Shown here in pieces: positions 54,597-64,000 of a stretch of DNA of 64,000 nucleotides. The DNA lies in the NCBI RefSeq assembly GCF_026162425.1, contig NZ_JAOBQJ010000001.1, forward strand, positions 682,001 to 746,000, given 5' to 3'. How positions within the stretch are numbered: the stretch's first letter is position 1; each line of letters opens with the position of its first letter. Below the pieces are notes generated by a model. That model had not been told where the DNA came from. It made no database searches and saw nothing but the letters and a program-made list of their open reading frames with translations. Origin of the DNA: Flexivirga meconopsidis (GTDB lineage Bacteria > Actinomycetota > Actinomycetes > Actinomycetales > Dermatophilaceae). The translations under genes were made by a program, and so were the position numbers.

Positions 54597-55124
54597 ATGC
54601 CGACCGTGTTGTTCGTTTGCACCGGAAACATCTGCCGGTCGCCGTTCGCCGAGCGTTACGCACGCCGTCTTGCCGACAGCGCGGACCTGCAGGGCTGGAA
54701 CTTCGCCAGTGCCGGCGCCGGTGCCCTGGTCGGATCGTCGATGGATCGCCAGATGGCCAAGGAATTGGTCGACCTCGGCGGCGACCCGGAGGGCTTCCGC
54801 GCGCGGTCCCTCACCCGTGACGTGATCAATGACGCGGACCTGATCGTGGCGATGGAGACGTTCCACCGGTCGGTCGTGCTCGACGACTTCCCGGCGTTGG
54901 TACGCCGCACCTTCACCCTCGGACAACTGGCCCGGATCGCACGGGACTACCCGGCGCAGGTCAAGGGGTCGGAGTTGTTGGGGCAGATCGGCGCGTTCCG
55001 GCACCGGGCCCGCGACGAGGACAACATCCGCGACCCCTACCGTCGCAGCCCGGAGGTGGCGCACGAGGTGGCGCTCGAGATCGCCGGTCTGCTCGACGAA
55101 CTCATCCCGCGGCTGGGTGACTGA
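54597..55124 (+). CDS. Low-molecular-weight protein-tyrosine phosphatase
   Basis: The 175-residue cytoplasmic phosphatase has the CX5R loop CTGNICRS (Cys8, Arg14) and the general acid in RDPYRRS (Asp146). It is the expected antagonist of the divergent BY-kinase, as in Wzb/Wzc pairs. ATG 54597 has AAGGA 6 nt upstream. Its 3' end overlaps the convergent HprK-like gene by 23 bp. Confidence 0.93.
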   Translation: MPTVLFVCTGNICRSPFAERYARRLADSADLQGWNFASAGAGALVGSSMDRQMAKELVDLGGDPEGFRARSLTRDVINDADLIVAMETFHRSVVLDDFPALVRRTFTLGQLARIARDYPAQVKGSELLGQIGAFRHRARDEDNIRDPYRRSPEVAHEVALEIAGLLDELIPRLGD

Positions 55125-56253
55125 CTTGCGGGACCACGGTCTCGAGGATGCCGTGGTCGCGCATCGCCTGGACCGCCGCACTGACCAACTCGGTCGAGTC
55201 CGGGTGGTCGCCGTGCTGGTTGACGCAGACCTGCGTCAACTCCTCCAGTGACGCTTCCTTCGCGCTATGCGACCAGATGGTCGCGCCGAGGCCGCTGAGC
55301 CGGGCGGGCGAGGAGCCGACCAGCAGCAACACCTCACCGTCGATGCCGACCGCGTCGGTGTAGGAGGCCCGCCGGACGAGGGTCTGCGGCTCCGGCTGTG
55401 ACCCGTCCCGCCGGCGGTCCTCCGACACCGGCGGCGGCAGGCGGAAGTAGCGGTCCGGCAACGCGTCGGCGTCGGGCGGTGCCAGGTGCACCAGCTCGGC
55501 GGGCTCGGTCGGGCGCTGCCGCAGGGCGTCCCGCAACAGTTGCGCCGCCTGCTCGATGTCGCGGTAGCGAAGCCGCCATACCCCGCCGGTGTCGCAGGCA
55601 GCCCGCGCCAGGGTCCACAGCGGGTCCCGCATCGCCGGCAGAGCGGAGGTGTGTGGGATGAGGTCGAGCAGGCCGTCCAGCAGTGGGACCGGCTCGAGCG
55701 TCACCGTGGCGGCGTCGTCGGCCCGGTCCAGCAGCACGAAGCGGGTCGCGTGCGGGTCGGGCGGGCAGATGGGCAAGTCGAGCTCGTCCGGGCCGTGTTG
55801 CGACTTGTGTCCCGGATCGTCGGTGGCGATCACCACCGACAGCGGTTTGGGATAGGGGAGTATGTCGAGGCGGTCGCCGATCGAGACGGTCTCGTCCGTG
55901 ACGTAACCGAACCCGGCCGAGCACAACCGGTGCGCGGCGGTTGTCTTGCCGGTCCCGGACGCGGCGACCAGCACCGCGACGTCGCCGGTGACCCGGTCGG
56001 CCACGCCGCACGCGTGCAACATCAGTCGGGATCCGGCCGCCTGCCGGATGCCGGCCAGGGTCAGCGCGCTGGCCAGCGAGTAGTCGCGTCGGTCGGGATC
56101 GTCCTGGTTGCCGGGGCGCACCTCGTCGTCCGCGGCCGAGCCGGGAGCGGCCAGGCATCGTGACCATTGACCGCGCCAACGCTCCAGGTCGTCGTCGGTG
56201 GCGGGGACGGAGAGCACGGACCCGAGCACGCTGAGCCGCAGATCCCCTGTCAT
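55102..56253 (-). CDS. HprK-like P-loop protein with PqqD-like C-terminus
   Basis: The 383-residue protein has an HPr-kinase-type P-loop AASGTGKTT (98-106), followed by GFGYVTDETVSI (about 115-126) as a Walker B-like strand. The last ~75 residues resemble a PqqD fold (GIDGEVLLLVGSSPARLSGLGATIWSHSAKEASLEELTQVCVNQHG). HprK-like proteins occur in polysaccharide and RiPP clusters; those roles are largely inferred. No RiPP precursor or protease is nearby, but a BY-kinase and phosphatase are. It could phosphorylate a lipid- or protein-linked partner for surface polysaccharide synthesis. Start is ATG 56253. Confidence 0.7.
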   Translation of the reverse strand: MTGDLRLSVLGSVLSVPATDDDLERWRGQWSRCLAAPGSAADDEVRPGNQDDPDRRDYSLASALTLAGIRQAAGSRLMLHACGVADRVTGDVAVLVAASGTGKTTAAHRLCSAGFGYVTDETVSIGDRLDILPYPKPLSVVIATDDPGHKSQHGPDELDLPICPPDPHATRFVLLDRADDAATVTLEPVPLLDGLLDLIPHTSALPAMRDPLWTLARAACDTGGVWRLRYRDIEQAAQLLRDALRQRPTEPAELVHLAPPDADALPDRYFRLPPPVSEDRRRDGSQPEPQTLVRRASYTDAVGIDGEVLLLVGSSPARLSGLGATIWSHSAKEASLEELTQVCVNQHGDHPDSTELVSAAVQAMRDHGILETVVPQVSHPAAG

Positions 56254-56289
56254 GAGCGGATCTTAACGAGTAGGACAGCGACCAGTGGC

Positions 56290-56316
56290 GCGGTGTTCGC
56301 CATCCGCGAACACCGC
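56290..56316. promoter_or_regulatory. ClgR-type operator upstream of clpC
   Basis: GTTCGC (56295-56300), CATCC, GCGAAC (56306-56311) matches the GTTCGC-N5-GCG pattern recalled for ClgR in Streptomyces. It is extended to an 11-bp perfect palindrome (56290-56300 with 56306-56316). It lies about 150 bp before clpC. ClgR activates clp genes in actinobacteria, so this is a likely control site. Confidence 0.72.
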
Positions 56317-56458
56317 TTCCGGCGACGTCCCGTGGTGGAACATGCTGGAGACCAGTGGCGTTGTGACCGACAAGTCCCGCCGTGCGCACGTGCCGTCATA
56401 CACGTGCAGGTCGGCGCATTAGCATCAACGGTGGCGACAGCTACCTTCAGGAGTTGAG

Positions 56459-58984
<2,526 letters not shown>

Positions 58985-59001
58985 GTCCTTTCGGCATACG
59001 A

Positions 59002-59048
59002 CGCAAAAGGGTGGCCGGGCTGATTTCAGCCCGGCCACCCTTTTTTGC
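59002..59048 (+). terminator. clpC intrinsic terminator
   Basis: A long stem (about 59002-59022 with 59025-59048) has the GC core GGGTGGCCGGGCTGA, a minimal TT loop, and a T-run (59041-59046) on the + strand. It is 17 bp after the clpC stop. Confidence 0.92.
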
Positions 59049-59066
59049 GTACGCCCCCGACCAGCG

Positions 59067-59141
59067 TTTCTCGACCCTCGGCATACGAACACGCCGCGAG
59101 AGTCGCGATTGTCGGCGCGTCGGTATGCCGAGGGTCGACTT
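59067..59141. repeat. Palindromic element B, copy 2
   Basis: A perfect 16-bp inverted repeat (59071-59086 with 59123-59138) encloses a 36-bp loop. Arms and loop align with copy 1 at 4413-4492. The shared loop landmarks are AACACGCCG and GTCGGCGCGTCG. Outside about 72 bp the two sites are unrelated. It lies between the clpC terminator and the end of the VOC gene. Confidence 0.8.
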
Positions 59142-59158
59142 TTGCCGGTATGACGCGC

Positions 59159-59542
59159 CTACTCCGACTCCACGACCATCAGGGTGTGGCCGGACGGGTC
59201 GCGAAACCAGAACAGCGACGGCACCGGACCCTCACCGCGCATGATCTCCGCGTCGACATCGACCCCCTGCTTCTTCATCGCCTCGTAGGTGTGGTCAATA
59301 TCCTTCGCGGTCAGCGTGATTCCGGTGCTCTGCGGCTGGAACTCGTGCCCCTCGGGCGGCGGCGCCAGCGCAACGCCGGTGTCTCCGCCGGGCAGGTAGA
59401 CCTCGATCCAGCGGTAGCCGCCGCCGAACGGTTGGTCGACCCGCTTGTCGAAGCCGAGGCCCTCGTAGAACTCGACGGCCTTGTCCTGCTCAGGGGTGAC
59501 GATGCAGACGAGGCTGAACTGCCCGATGCCGATGTCGCTCAT
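59159..59542 (-). CDS. VOC-family (glyoxalase-fold) protein
   Basis: The 127-residue protein has a paired VOC fold: FSLVCIVTPEQDKAVEFYEGLGFDKRVDQPFGGGYRWIEVYLPGG, then GITLTAKDIDHTYEAMKKQGVDVDAEIMRG, ending FWFRDPSGHTLMVVE. The final His and Glu are typical metal-ligand positions. SD AGGAAGG precedes ATG 59542. The substrate is unknown. Compared with the VOC protein at 10.7-11.1 kb it lacks the extended polar middle. Confidence 0.87.
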   Translation of the reverse strand: MSDIGIGQFSLVCIVTPEQDKAVEFYEGLGFDKRVDQPFGGGYRWIEVYLPGGDTGVALAPPPEGHEFQPQSTGITLTAKDIDHTYEAMKKQGVDVDAEIMRGEGPVPSLFWFRDPSGHTLMVVESE

Positions 59543-59656
59543 GGTCGTGCCTTCCTGGTGCGAACGAAGTGAGACGTCAAGTAGACCGTGGCCGGCCCCG
59601 GAACTCATCGGTGCGGCGGTCCGGCGTCTGGAGTGCCTTGAGTACGCTGCCCGATT

Positions 59657-60169
59657 GTGAAGGACCCCGAGCTGACGATGCGCGCCGCCCGGGCCACCGA
59701 CGTGCGCGGCATCCGCGAGCTCGTGGCGCCATACGTGGACGGGCGGGCGATCGTGCCCAAGCCGGTGGTCGCCTACTACGAGGGCGTGCAGGAGTTCCTC
59801 GTCGTCGAGCGTGCCGGCCGCATTGTCGGGTGCGGGGCCCTGCACGTGATGTGGGAGGACGTCGCCGAGGTGCGCACGCTCGCCGTCGACGCCGCCGAGA
59901 AGGGCCTCGGCATCGGCAGCGAACTGCTGGCCGCCCTGCTGCAGCGGGCCCGCGACCTATCGGTGCGGCGCGTCTTCTGCCTCACCTTCGAGGTGGGTTT
60001 CTTTGCGGCACACGGGTTTTCCGAGATTGACGGCGAACCCGTGACGCCCGACGTCTACGCCGAGATGCTGCAGTCGTATGACGAGGGTGTCGCCGAATTC
60101 CTCGACCTCGATCGGGTCAAGCCGAACACCCTCGGCAACCACCGCATGCTGCTGACCTTCCCCTCCTGA
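59657..60169 (+). CDS. Amino-acid N-acetyltransferase, actinobacterial ArgA type
   Basis: The 170-residue GNAT protein closely follows short-form N-acetylglutamate synthases of the Mycobacterium Rv2747 type, which start arginine synthesis. Markers are LTMRAARATDVRGIRELVAPYVDGRAIVPK, AEVRTLAVDAAEKGLGIGSELLAALLQRA (acetyl-CoA loop) and VFCLTFEVGFFAAHGFSEID. It lacks the kinase-like domain of E. coli ArgA, as expected in actinobacteria. GTG 59657 is the start. No arg genes are adjacent. Confidence 0.86.
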   Translation: MKDPELTMRAARATDVRGIRELVAPYVDGRAIVPKPVVAYYEGVQEFLVVERAGRIVGCGALHVMWEDVAEVRTLAVDAAEKGLGIGSELLAALLQRARDLSVRRVFCLTFEVGFFAAHGFSEIDGEPVTPDVYAEMLQSYDEGVAEFLDLDRVKPNTLGNHRMLLTFPS

Positions 60170-60194
60170 CCGGCTGGGGCGCAGGCCGAGCCGA

Positions 60195-60644
60195 TCAGCC
60201 GATCTGCACGGTGCTTTCGCGGGCCGAGCAGATCAGCGGATGGGTGGCGGCGGTCGCGGCGGCGCCGGAGATCGGCTCGCACAGCCACTCACCGACTCCA
60301 CCGGGCTGGCGTTCGCGTTGCATGGCCTGCACCTGCGCGACGTTGGTCCGCACCACCTGCAGTGCTTCGTTGCATGTCAGCGAACCACTGATGACCATCA
60401 CCGGCAGGCCGGCGCCGCTGCCGCAGACGTCCGGTGAATCCACCGGATGCTCCCGCTTCGCGCTCGCGCTCGGGGACACGGTCGAACTCGCGGTGGCCGG
60501 TGTCGAGACCGCGGTCCAGTTGGTCTTCGCATCGGCCCGGTCGCTGATCCCGCAGCCGCTGACCAGACCACCCGCGGCGACTACGAAGGTCCCGGCGACG
60601 GCAGCGCGGGCAAGTGGGCGGCGAGTAGCCGGCGTGGTGACCAC
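60195..60644 (-). CDS. Putative lipoprotein
   Basis: The 149-residue protein has a signal peptide with lipobox LVSGC (Cys31). A Ser/Thr/Ala-rich linker follows, then a ~75-residue domain with four cysteines (DVCGS, LTCNE, WLCEP, LICSA). These could form two disulfides. I do not recognise the domain. GTG 60644 is the start; the SD is weak. It is convergent with the ArgA-type gene. Confidence 0.75.
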   Translation of the reverse strand: MVTTPATRRPLARAAVAGTFVVAAGGLVSGCGISDRADAKTNWTAVSTPATASSTVSPSASAKREHPVDSPDVCGSGAGLPVMVISGSLTCNEALQVVRTNVAQVQAMQRERQPGGVGEWLCEPISGAAATAATHPLICSARESTVQIG

Positions 60645-60713
60645 AAGCTGACCGTAAAGGCCTAGACAGTTGGTTGGCTACTTTGTCACCTGCTCAAGGA
60701 TTTCGCCGTGATT

Positions 60714-60770
60714 CTGCGGCCTGTTGCCTCCCGAACGGGTTACCGATGGGTATGTCGCAGCAGGCCGCAG
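60714..60770. repeat. Palindromic element D
   Basis: Arms at 60714-60727 and 60757-60770 pair at 13 of 14 positions (CTGCGGCCTG / CAGGCCGCAG core). Partial extension continues outward. The 29-nt loop contains GGGTATGTC. It lies in a 195-bp gap between the lipoprotein start and the MFS gene end, where I see no gene. Confidence 0.6.
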
Positions 60771-60839
60771 AGTCCGGTCGCCGGAGTCGGGAGCGACCTC
60801 CTCCGCGATGCGACGAAGGTCACTTTGGCCGGACGACTG

Positions 60840-62225
60840 TCAGGCAGGCTGCGCAGTGCGCGGGCGACGACGCTGATAGGAGTGCGGGTCCTTCTCGTGC
60901 GAGGTCTCGGTCAGCGACTTGCCGTTGGTCTCCGGCGCCCACGCGTAGGACAGGATGCCGCCGAGGGCCGACACTCCGGCCAGCACCAGCAACACCCCCG
61001 AGGTGCCGATGACGTCCTGGAGCGGCTTCAAACCCCAGGTGCCGATGGCCGCCGCGATGCGGCTGATCGAGCTGGCCAGGCCGACGCCGGAGGCGCGCAC
61101 CGAGCTGGGGAAGATTTCCTCCGGGTAGATGCCGGTGGTGATGCTCATGATCCCGTAGGAGAACAGGTAGCCGAAGTAGGCGATCACCCCGAAGACGATC
61201 GGCATGTGCATGTACATCGACGCCAGGAAGAGCGCGATCGCACAGCCGAACATCGGCCAGATGACGATCATCCGCCGCCCGACCCGGTCGACCAGCTTCC
61301 ACGAGATGGTCGCGCCGACCAGCGCGATGATGGTGCCGAGCAGAGCGCCCAGCAGCGAGTCGCTGCCCATGCCGAGCGCCTTGAGGATGTCCGGACCGAA
61401 GAAGGTGAGCGCGAAATAGGGCATCACGATCGCACTCCACGACAGTGACGCGAAGAGCGTCCGGCGGATGTACTGCTTGGAGAACAGCACCGTCCAACGG
61501 GTCTCCTGCTCCGGCTCGTCGAGCAGGTCGCCCGGGTTCTGCAGGTCGAGCTCGTCGCGGTAGATCGCCACGGCCTCGTCGGTGCGGCCCTTGCTCACCA
61601 GCCAGCGCGGGGACTCCGGCAGCCCGTGCCGGATGATCAGGCTGATGATCGCCGGCACGATGCTCATCCCGAGAATGACCCGCCACCAGGTGGGTTCGTA
61701 GGTGTTGATCAGGTAGCCGATCAGGTAGGCGATGACGTAACCGACGTTCCACCCGATCTCCAGCAGCCCCAGGTAGTGGCCGCGGGTCTTGCGCTGGGCG
61801 AACTCGCCCAGCAGCGGTGACCCGATCGAATAATCCGCGCCCACGGCCAGACCCATGAGTATGCCGAGCACGAACACCTGCCACGGTGCGGTGACGAAGA
61901 ACAGCAGCAGCGCGCAGAGGCTGAAAAGCATCAGGTCGAAGGTGAACATCGGCTTTCGGCCGATGCGGTCGGTGACGTAACCCAGCAGCAATCCACCGAA
62001 GAAGGTGCCGATCAGCACCGAGGCCGAAATCCAGCTCTCCCACATGCCGCTGACGCCGAGCTCGGACTTGGCCATGCCGGCCATCGCCGAGGCGAAGGTG
62101 GCGAAGACGAACCCGTCGATGAACATGCCGCCGCCGGTGGCGAGGGTGAGTCGTTGCAGGAAGTGGCGGGACTTCGGGGTCAGTGGTGCATCGTGGTCGG
62201 GTCGAGTGCCGACTGTCGTGGTCAC
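60840..62225 (-). CDS. MFS transporter (sugar-porter / metabolite:H+ symporter type)
   Basis: The 461-residue inner-membrane protein has twelve predicted spans. MFS loop motifs are intact: GYVTDRIGRKPMF between TM2 and TM3, PESPRWLVSKGR before the central loop, KLVDRVGRRMIV between TM8 and TM9, and PETNGKSL near the C-terminus. These motifs fit the sugar-porter or aromatic-acid/metabolite symporter branch. Substrate cannot be assigned. GTG 62225 follows GAGGAGAACC, but that SD is part of a hairpin (listed separately). Confidence 0.88.
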   Translation of the reverse strand: MTTTVGTRPDHDAPLTPKSRHFLQRLTLATGGGMFIDGFVFATFASAMAGMAKSELGVSGMWESWISASVLIGTFFGGLLLGYVTDRIGRKPMFTFDLMLFSLCALLLFFVTAPWQVFVLGILMGLAVGADYSIGSPLLGEFAQRKTRGHYLGLLEIGWNVGYVIAYLIGYLINTYEPTWWRVILGMSIVPAIISLIIRHGLPESPRWLVSKGRTDEAVAIYRDELDLQNPGDLLDEPEQETRWTVLFSKQYIRRTLFASLSWSAIVMPYFALTFFGPDILKALGMGSDSLLGALLGTIIALVGATISWKLVDRVGRRMIVIWPMFGCAIALFLASMYMHMPIVFGVIAYFGYLFSYGIMSITTGIYPEEIFPSSVRASGVGLASSISRIAAAIGTWGLKPLQDVIGTSGVLLVLAGVSALGGILSYAWAPETNGKSLTETSHEKDPHSYQRRRPRTAQPA

Positions 62226-62231
62226 GGTTCT

Positions 62232-62248
62232 CCTCGCCGTTGGCGAGG
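62232..62248 (-). promoter_or_regulatory. Hairpin covering the MFS ribosome binding site
   Basis: On the transcript the 7-bp stem CCTCGCC/GGCGAGG with an AAC loop ends in the GAGG of the SD, a few bases before GTG 62225. The upstream leader to about 62340 has further GC hairpins (for example CGACGA/TCGTCG). It could gate translation. I could not match it to a named riboswitch. Confidence 0.45.
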
Positions 62249-62446
62249 GGCCCTGAGCCCGCCCGGAGGTCCCCACGACGAGGCTCGTCGCGGGTCGCCG
62301 GGCGCTTCCCAGAGACCCTCGATTTCGTGGTGGATCTCGTCGTGCAGCAGTCAAGTTTAACTGATCGGCAAACTAAGCGACCGGTCAGTAGCCGGGCGCC
62401 CCTCCGGCTGGCCGGCTCGAAAACCCCGGGATTGCAACGTTCCGCG

Positions 62447-63412
62447 TCACCGGCGCGCGTGATAGATGCGGCGTACGACGTCCTCGATGTCAGGCTCTTC
62501 GATCGACAGGTCCCGCACCTCGGCGCGTTCGCTGACGGCGGCGAGCACTGCGGCAGCGGTGGTCCGCTCGGAGTCGAAGCCCAGCCGCTGGCGCGCGCCG
62601 TCGACCTCGCTGCCGAGGTGCGCCGTGTGTGGTATGCCGCCCAGGTCCGCGGTCGGGCCGGTCAGGTCGACCACCAGCGTGCGGCCCGCGCCGGCGGCCC
62701 GCGCGAGCCCGTCCAGGTCACCGTCGTGCACAACACGGCCGTGGTCGACCACGAGCACCCGGTCACAGAGGCGCTCGATGTCGCCCATGTCGTGCGTGGT
62801 CAGCAGCAGGGTGGTGCCGTGCGTCGCGCGTTCCTGGATCAGGAACTCCCGGAGGCGCTGCTTGGACAACACGTCCAGACCGATCGTCGGCTCGTCGAGG
62901 ATGACCAGCTGCGGCTGGTGTAGCAGCGCGGCCGCGACCTCGGCCCGCATCCGCTGGCCGAGCGAGAGCTGCCGCACCGGGGTGGCGAGAAACTCCCCGA
63001 GCTCGAGACGGTCGACGAGTTCGTCGGTGCGGGCGCGGGAGCGGCTCGGCGGCAACCGGTGGATCGCGGAGAGGATCTCGAACGACTCGCGCACCGGCAG
63101 GTCCCACCACAACTGCGACCGTTGACCGAAGACGACGCCGACCCGCGCGGCGAGCTCACGACGCTGCTTCAGCGGGTCGAGGCCGCAGGTGCGCACCGTG
63201 CCGCTCGTCGGCACAAGGATGCCGACCAGCATCTTGATCGTGGTGGACTTGCCGGCGCCGTTCGCGCCGATGTAGCCCACGGAGTCGCCCGGTGCGATGG
63301 TGATGCTGAGGTCGTCCACCGCTCGCAGCGCGGACCGGGTCAGCAGTTTCGCGCCCTTGCCGCGGCGGGTGAATTCCCTTGTCAGACCGTGTGTTTCGAC
63401 AACCGAGTCCAT
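62447..63412 (-). CDS. ABC transporter ATP-binding protein (ABC-2 exporter type)
   Basis: The 321-residue ATPase has Walker A GANGAGKST (near 49-57), signature LSLGQ (near 148-152), and Walker B VILDEPTIGLD with the H-loop TTHDM. It has a ~90-residue C-terminal extension, typical of drug or lipid exporters paired with ABC-2 permeases. It follows the permease gene with a 1-bp gap. The exported substrate is unknown. Confidence 0.9.
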   Translation of the reverse strand: MDSVVETHGLTREFTRRGKGAKLLTRSALRAVDDLSITIAPGDSVGYIGANGAGKSTTIKMLVGILVPTSGTVRTCGLDPLKQRRELAARVGVVFGQRSQLWWDLPVRESFEILSAIHRLPPSRSRARTDELVDRLELGEFLATPVRQLSLGQRMRAEVAAALLHQPQLVILDEPTIGLDVLSKQRLREFLIQERATHGTTLLLTTHDMGDIERLCDRVLVVDHGRVVHDGDLDGLARAAGAGRTLVVDLTGPTADLGGIPHTAHLGSEVDGARQRLGFDSERTTAAAVLAAVSERAEVRDLSIEEPDIEDVVRRIYHARR

Positions 63413-63413
63413 G

Positions 63414-64000
63414 TCAGCCGCCCCCTCCTTGGTAGTGCCGTACGCCGAAGCGCCACATCGTCAGGCCGAAGGCCGCCATCCACAGCGCCGCGAGTGGGGT
63501 GCACCACGCGAGCCAGGTCGGGAAGCCGGCGGGTCCCGGCAGGTCGAGCAGTCGCAAAGTGGGCACGTAAGCCACCAGTGCCACCGGGAAGACGAAACCG
63601 AAGAGCACCTTCAGTGGTGCCGACCAGACCGCCGCGGGCTGAGTCGAGGCGTAGCGCCCGCCATACACGAAGGCGTTGGTGAACTCCGCTCCGTTGACCA
63701 TGAAGAACTGCACGCCGGCCGCCCACACGTAGAGCGAGGCGTAGGTGACCAGCCCGCAGACGATCGTCAGTGCGAGCAGCGCGACCTTGGCCGGCGACCA
63801 GTGAATCGGGTTGATGCTCAACGCGATCACGATGGATGCCAGGCCGATCGCGGCACGGGTGAGACGGCGCAACGAGATGTCGCTCGTCATCAATTGGAGC
63901 AGCAGCGGCTGCGGCCGCAGGTAGAAGACGTCGAGCGTGCCCTTGCGGATGTAGGTCGGGATGTTGTCGAGGTGCCCGACGAAGAGGTCGGCCAGTGAGA
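63414..64000 (-). CDS. ABC-2 family permease (5' end outside window)
   Basis: The frame runs open to the right edge, so the N-terminal part is missing; about 194 residues are visible. FVGHLDNIPTYIRKGTLDVF is the cytoplasmic loop typical of DUF990/ABC-2-like permeases. At least four membrane spans follow. The ATPase gene is immediately downstream. A second permease gene is likely beyond the window, as in related two-permease exporters. Confidence 0.82.
   Translation of the reverse strand, partial: SLADLFVGHLDNIPTYIRKGTLDVFYLRPQPLLLQLMTSDISLRRLTRAAIGLASIVIALSINPIHWSPAKVALLALTIVCGLVTYASLYVWAAGVQFFMVNGAEFTNAFVYGGRYASTQPAAVWSAPLKVLFGFVFPVALVAYVPTLRLLDLPGPAGFPTWLAWCTPLAALWMAAFGLTMWRFGVRHYQGGGG

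Overview
The window is 64 kb of high-GC (about two thirds G+C by eye) actinobacterial chromosome. Lsr2, a Ku/split-LigD end-joining locus, ClpC with a ClgR-type box, a FolB-FolK fusion, a mycothiol-synthase-like tandem acetyltransferase, and frequent GTG starts and 4-base start/stop overlaps point to an actinobacterium. Gene content fits Micrococcales, perhaps a Dermacoccaceae-like organism; that family-level placement is inference. No rRNA, tRNA, insertion sequence, prophage or CRISPR array was seen.

Layout. 1-9.5 kb is housekeeping: the 3' end of a PBP4-type carboxypeptidase, a damaged DUF559-type gene, a zincin-like metalloprotease (TIGR03624), tilS, hpt, ftsH, then the folate run folE-folP-folBK-DUF3180. 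9.6-12 kb has a tandem-GNAT acetyltransferase, a VOC protein and a divergent ECF sigma factor. 12.2-21.4 kb is a carbohydrate island: ROK regulator, lipoprotein solute-binding protein, two permeases, cytoplasmic GH20 hexosaminidase, cytoplasmic GH29 fucosidase, and a Tat-exported protein of unknown family. It looks built to import and dismantle a fucosylated, N-acetylhexosamine-containing glycan. 21.4-32.3 kb is an acyl-CoA catabolic cluster related to atu/liu systems: two acyl-CoA dehydrogenases, biotin-dependent carboxylase alpha and beta subunits, an AtuA/DUF1446 protein, a TIGR03084 protein and a TetR regulator, with a divergent acyl-CoA ligase and a palindromic candidate operator.

32.5-36.3 kb is an accessory patch: an RHS/YD-repeat gene with an in-frame stop in its signal peptide and a frameshift at a C4 run, followed by a small AT-rich gene. 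36.4-47 kb is mixed: SIS protein, a PTDPG-repeat surface protein, orphan NuoD-like gene, EamA transporter, CGNR regulator, tandem paralogous membrane-anchored proteins, MidA-like methyltransferase, esterase, and a DUF2520 reductase-like gene coupled to panC. 47-53 kb is DNA repair (Ada-AlkA fusion, Ogt; LigD-type polymerase and ligase, divergent Ku) with Lsr2 between. 52.9-56.3 kb holds a BY-kinase, a low-molecular-weight tyrosine phosphatase and an HprK-like P-loop protein, an exopolysaccharide-type signalling set without glycosyltransferases in view. 56.4-64 kb has clpC, a VOC protein, an ArgA-type acetyltransferase, a lipoprotein, an MFS transporter and the start of an ABC-2 exporter locus cut by the window edge.

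The least explained signals are the long-armed palindromic intergenic elements. One 72-bp type occurs twice, 55 kb apart, with its loop conserved as well as its arms. Another type brackets, and appears to have replaced the end of, the DUF559-like gene. The unclassified secreted protein of the glycan island, the RHS lesions and the SD-hairpin-ATG leader of ftsH also deserve a second look.
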